DNA of 64,000 nt from the NCBI GenBank assembly GCA_947503715.1, contig CANNER010000001.1, forward strand, positions 1,054,001 through 1,118,000. The letters run 5' to 3'. Positions 63,723 to 64,000 of the stretch are shown here, piece after piece; position 1 is the stretch's first letter; each line of letters begins with the position of its first letter. Both the position numbers and the translations under genes were made by a program. The notes under the pieces are model-generated. The model was not told where the DNA came from and did no database searches. It worked only from the letters and a program-made list of their open reading frames with translations. Origin of the DNA: an uncultured Caulobacterales bacterium. Its GTDB lineage: Bacteria > Pseudomonadota > Alphaproteobacteria > Caulobacterales > Maricaulaceae.

Positions 63723-64000
63723 ATGGGACAAGAAACCTACCGAAAACTCGCCTTTGTCGCCTCCGCGCGACCCGAAGCACAGACTGCGCTAGCAGCTGTA
63801 ATTGCGAAATACGGCAATGTTGATGCCGCTGAGGCGGATGCGATCATTCCATTAGGCGGGGATGGTTTCATGCTGGAAACACTCCGACGCTACCTTCCGC
63901 TCGTCCAGCGGGGGCTTCCTGTTTATGGCATGAACCAAGGGACCGTCGGGTTTTTGATGAATGGTTTTGTCATTGAGGGCCTGCATGAGCGACTGGACCA
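63723..64000 (+). CDS. nadK: NAD kinase, N-terminal part (runs off the window)
   Basis: The visible 92 residues hold the NAD-kinase hallmark [14 protein letters not shown] (GGDG phosphate-binding turn) and [12 protein letters not shown]. NadK makes NADP from NAD and ATP. The rest lies beyond the window. No ribosome site is obvious in the AT-rich leader. Confidence 0.93.
   Translation, partial: MGQETYRKLAFVASARPEAQTALAAVIAKYGNVDAAEADAIIPLGGDGFMLETLRRYLPLVQRGLPVYGMNQGTVGFLMNGFVIEGLHERLD

Overview
The window comes from a compact alphaproteobacterial chromosome. The block rne - amiC - mrcA - prfB, the acidic insertion inside the RNase E S1 domain, cvpA-purF, yfgM-bamB-der, Coq4 and the many secreted metallopeptidases fit a marine stalked or prosthecate lineage of the Hyphomonadales/Maricaulales type. 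That placement is inference; the class-level call is stronger. Genes are dense, several same-strand pairs share TAATG or TAGTG junctions, and five convergent pairs share a 4-nt stop-codon overlap. No tRNA, rRNA, CRISPR array, integrase or transposase was seen.

Layout. 1-2.5 kb: end of an SDR gene, a DUF3667 membrane protein, and an orphan holin-like/M15 endolysin-like pair. 2.5-5 kb: a two-gene unit with its own promoter and terminator, encoding an OmpA/BON-like envelope protein and a membrane-anchored helix-hairpin-helix/DUF2853 protein with histone-like basic linkers. 5-14.3 kb: a flavin oxidoreductase, two lipoprotein M28 peptidases, two glycosyltransferases (one GT10-like), and an M1 peptidase with a DUF6702-type partner. 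14.3-19.5 kb: a detoxification and redox neighbourhood (two GSTs, a VOC protein, DUF2461, an MDR reductase, pirin). 19.5-30.2 kb: an amidohydrolase, Coq4, carbonic anhydrase, a fatty-acid desaturase, an M28 peptidase, a TolB-propeller/amidohydrolase fusion, an epoxide-hydrolase-like protein and rpsU. 30.7-41 kb: an internally duplicated unknown protein, a histone-deacetylase-family protein, prfB with a programmed +1 frameshift, mrcA, amiC and rne. 41-48.7 kb: an M48 protease, a DsbA-like lipoprotein, a secreted unknown, radA, cvpA, purF and an SDR. 48.7-50 kb: two paralogous four-helix membrane proteins and a small XRE regulator behind an operator-like inverted repeat. 50-55.6 kb: adh, der, bamB, yfgM and panB. 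55.7-60.3 kb: two large RTX proteins and the decayed remains of a third. 60.5-64 kb: an acyl-CoA dehydrogenase, a lipoprotein cytochrome c, a beta-barrel-like protein and the start of nadK.

How it fits together. Many products are exported peptidases or hydrolases (three M28, one M1, one M48, two amidohydrolases), consistent with a heterotroph living on peptides. The core blocks serve RNA decay, translation termination, cell-wall growth, outer-membrane assembly and purine synthesis. The most unusual parts are the RTX cluster, in which two copies and one broken copy share a tail ending in an Asp-Ile-Trp motif; the OmpA plus HhH-DUF2853 operon; the DERD-membrane-protein/XRE cassette; and control signals in the prfB and rpsU leaders. 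Three ~116-bp TGTCAT...ATGACA elements sit in spacers.
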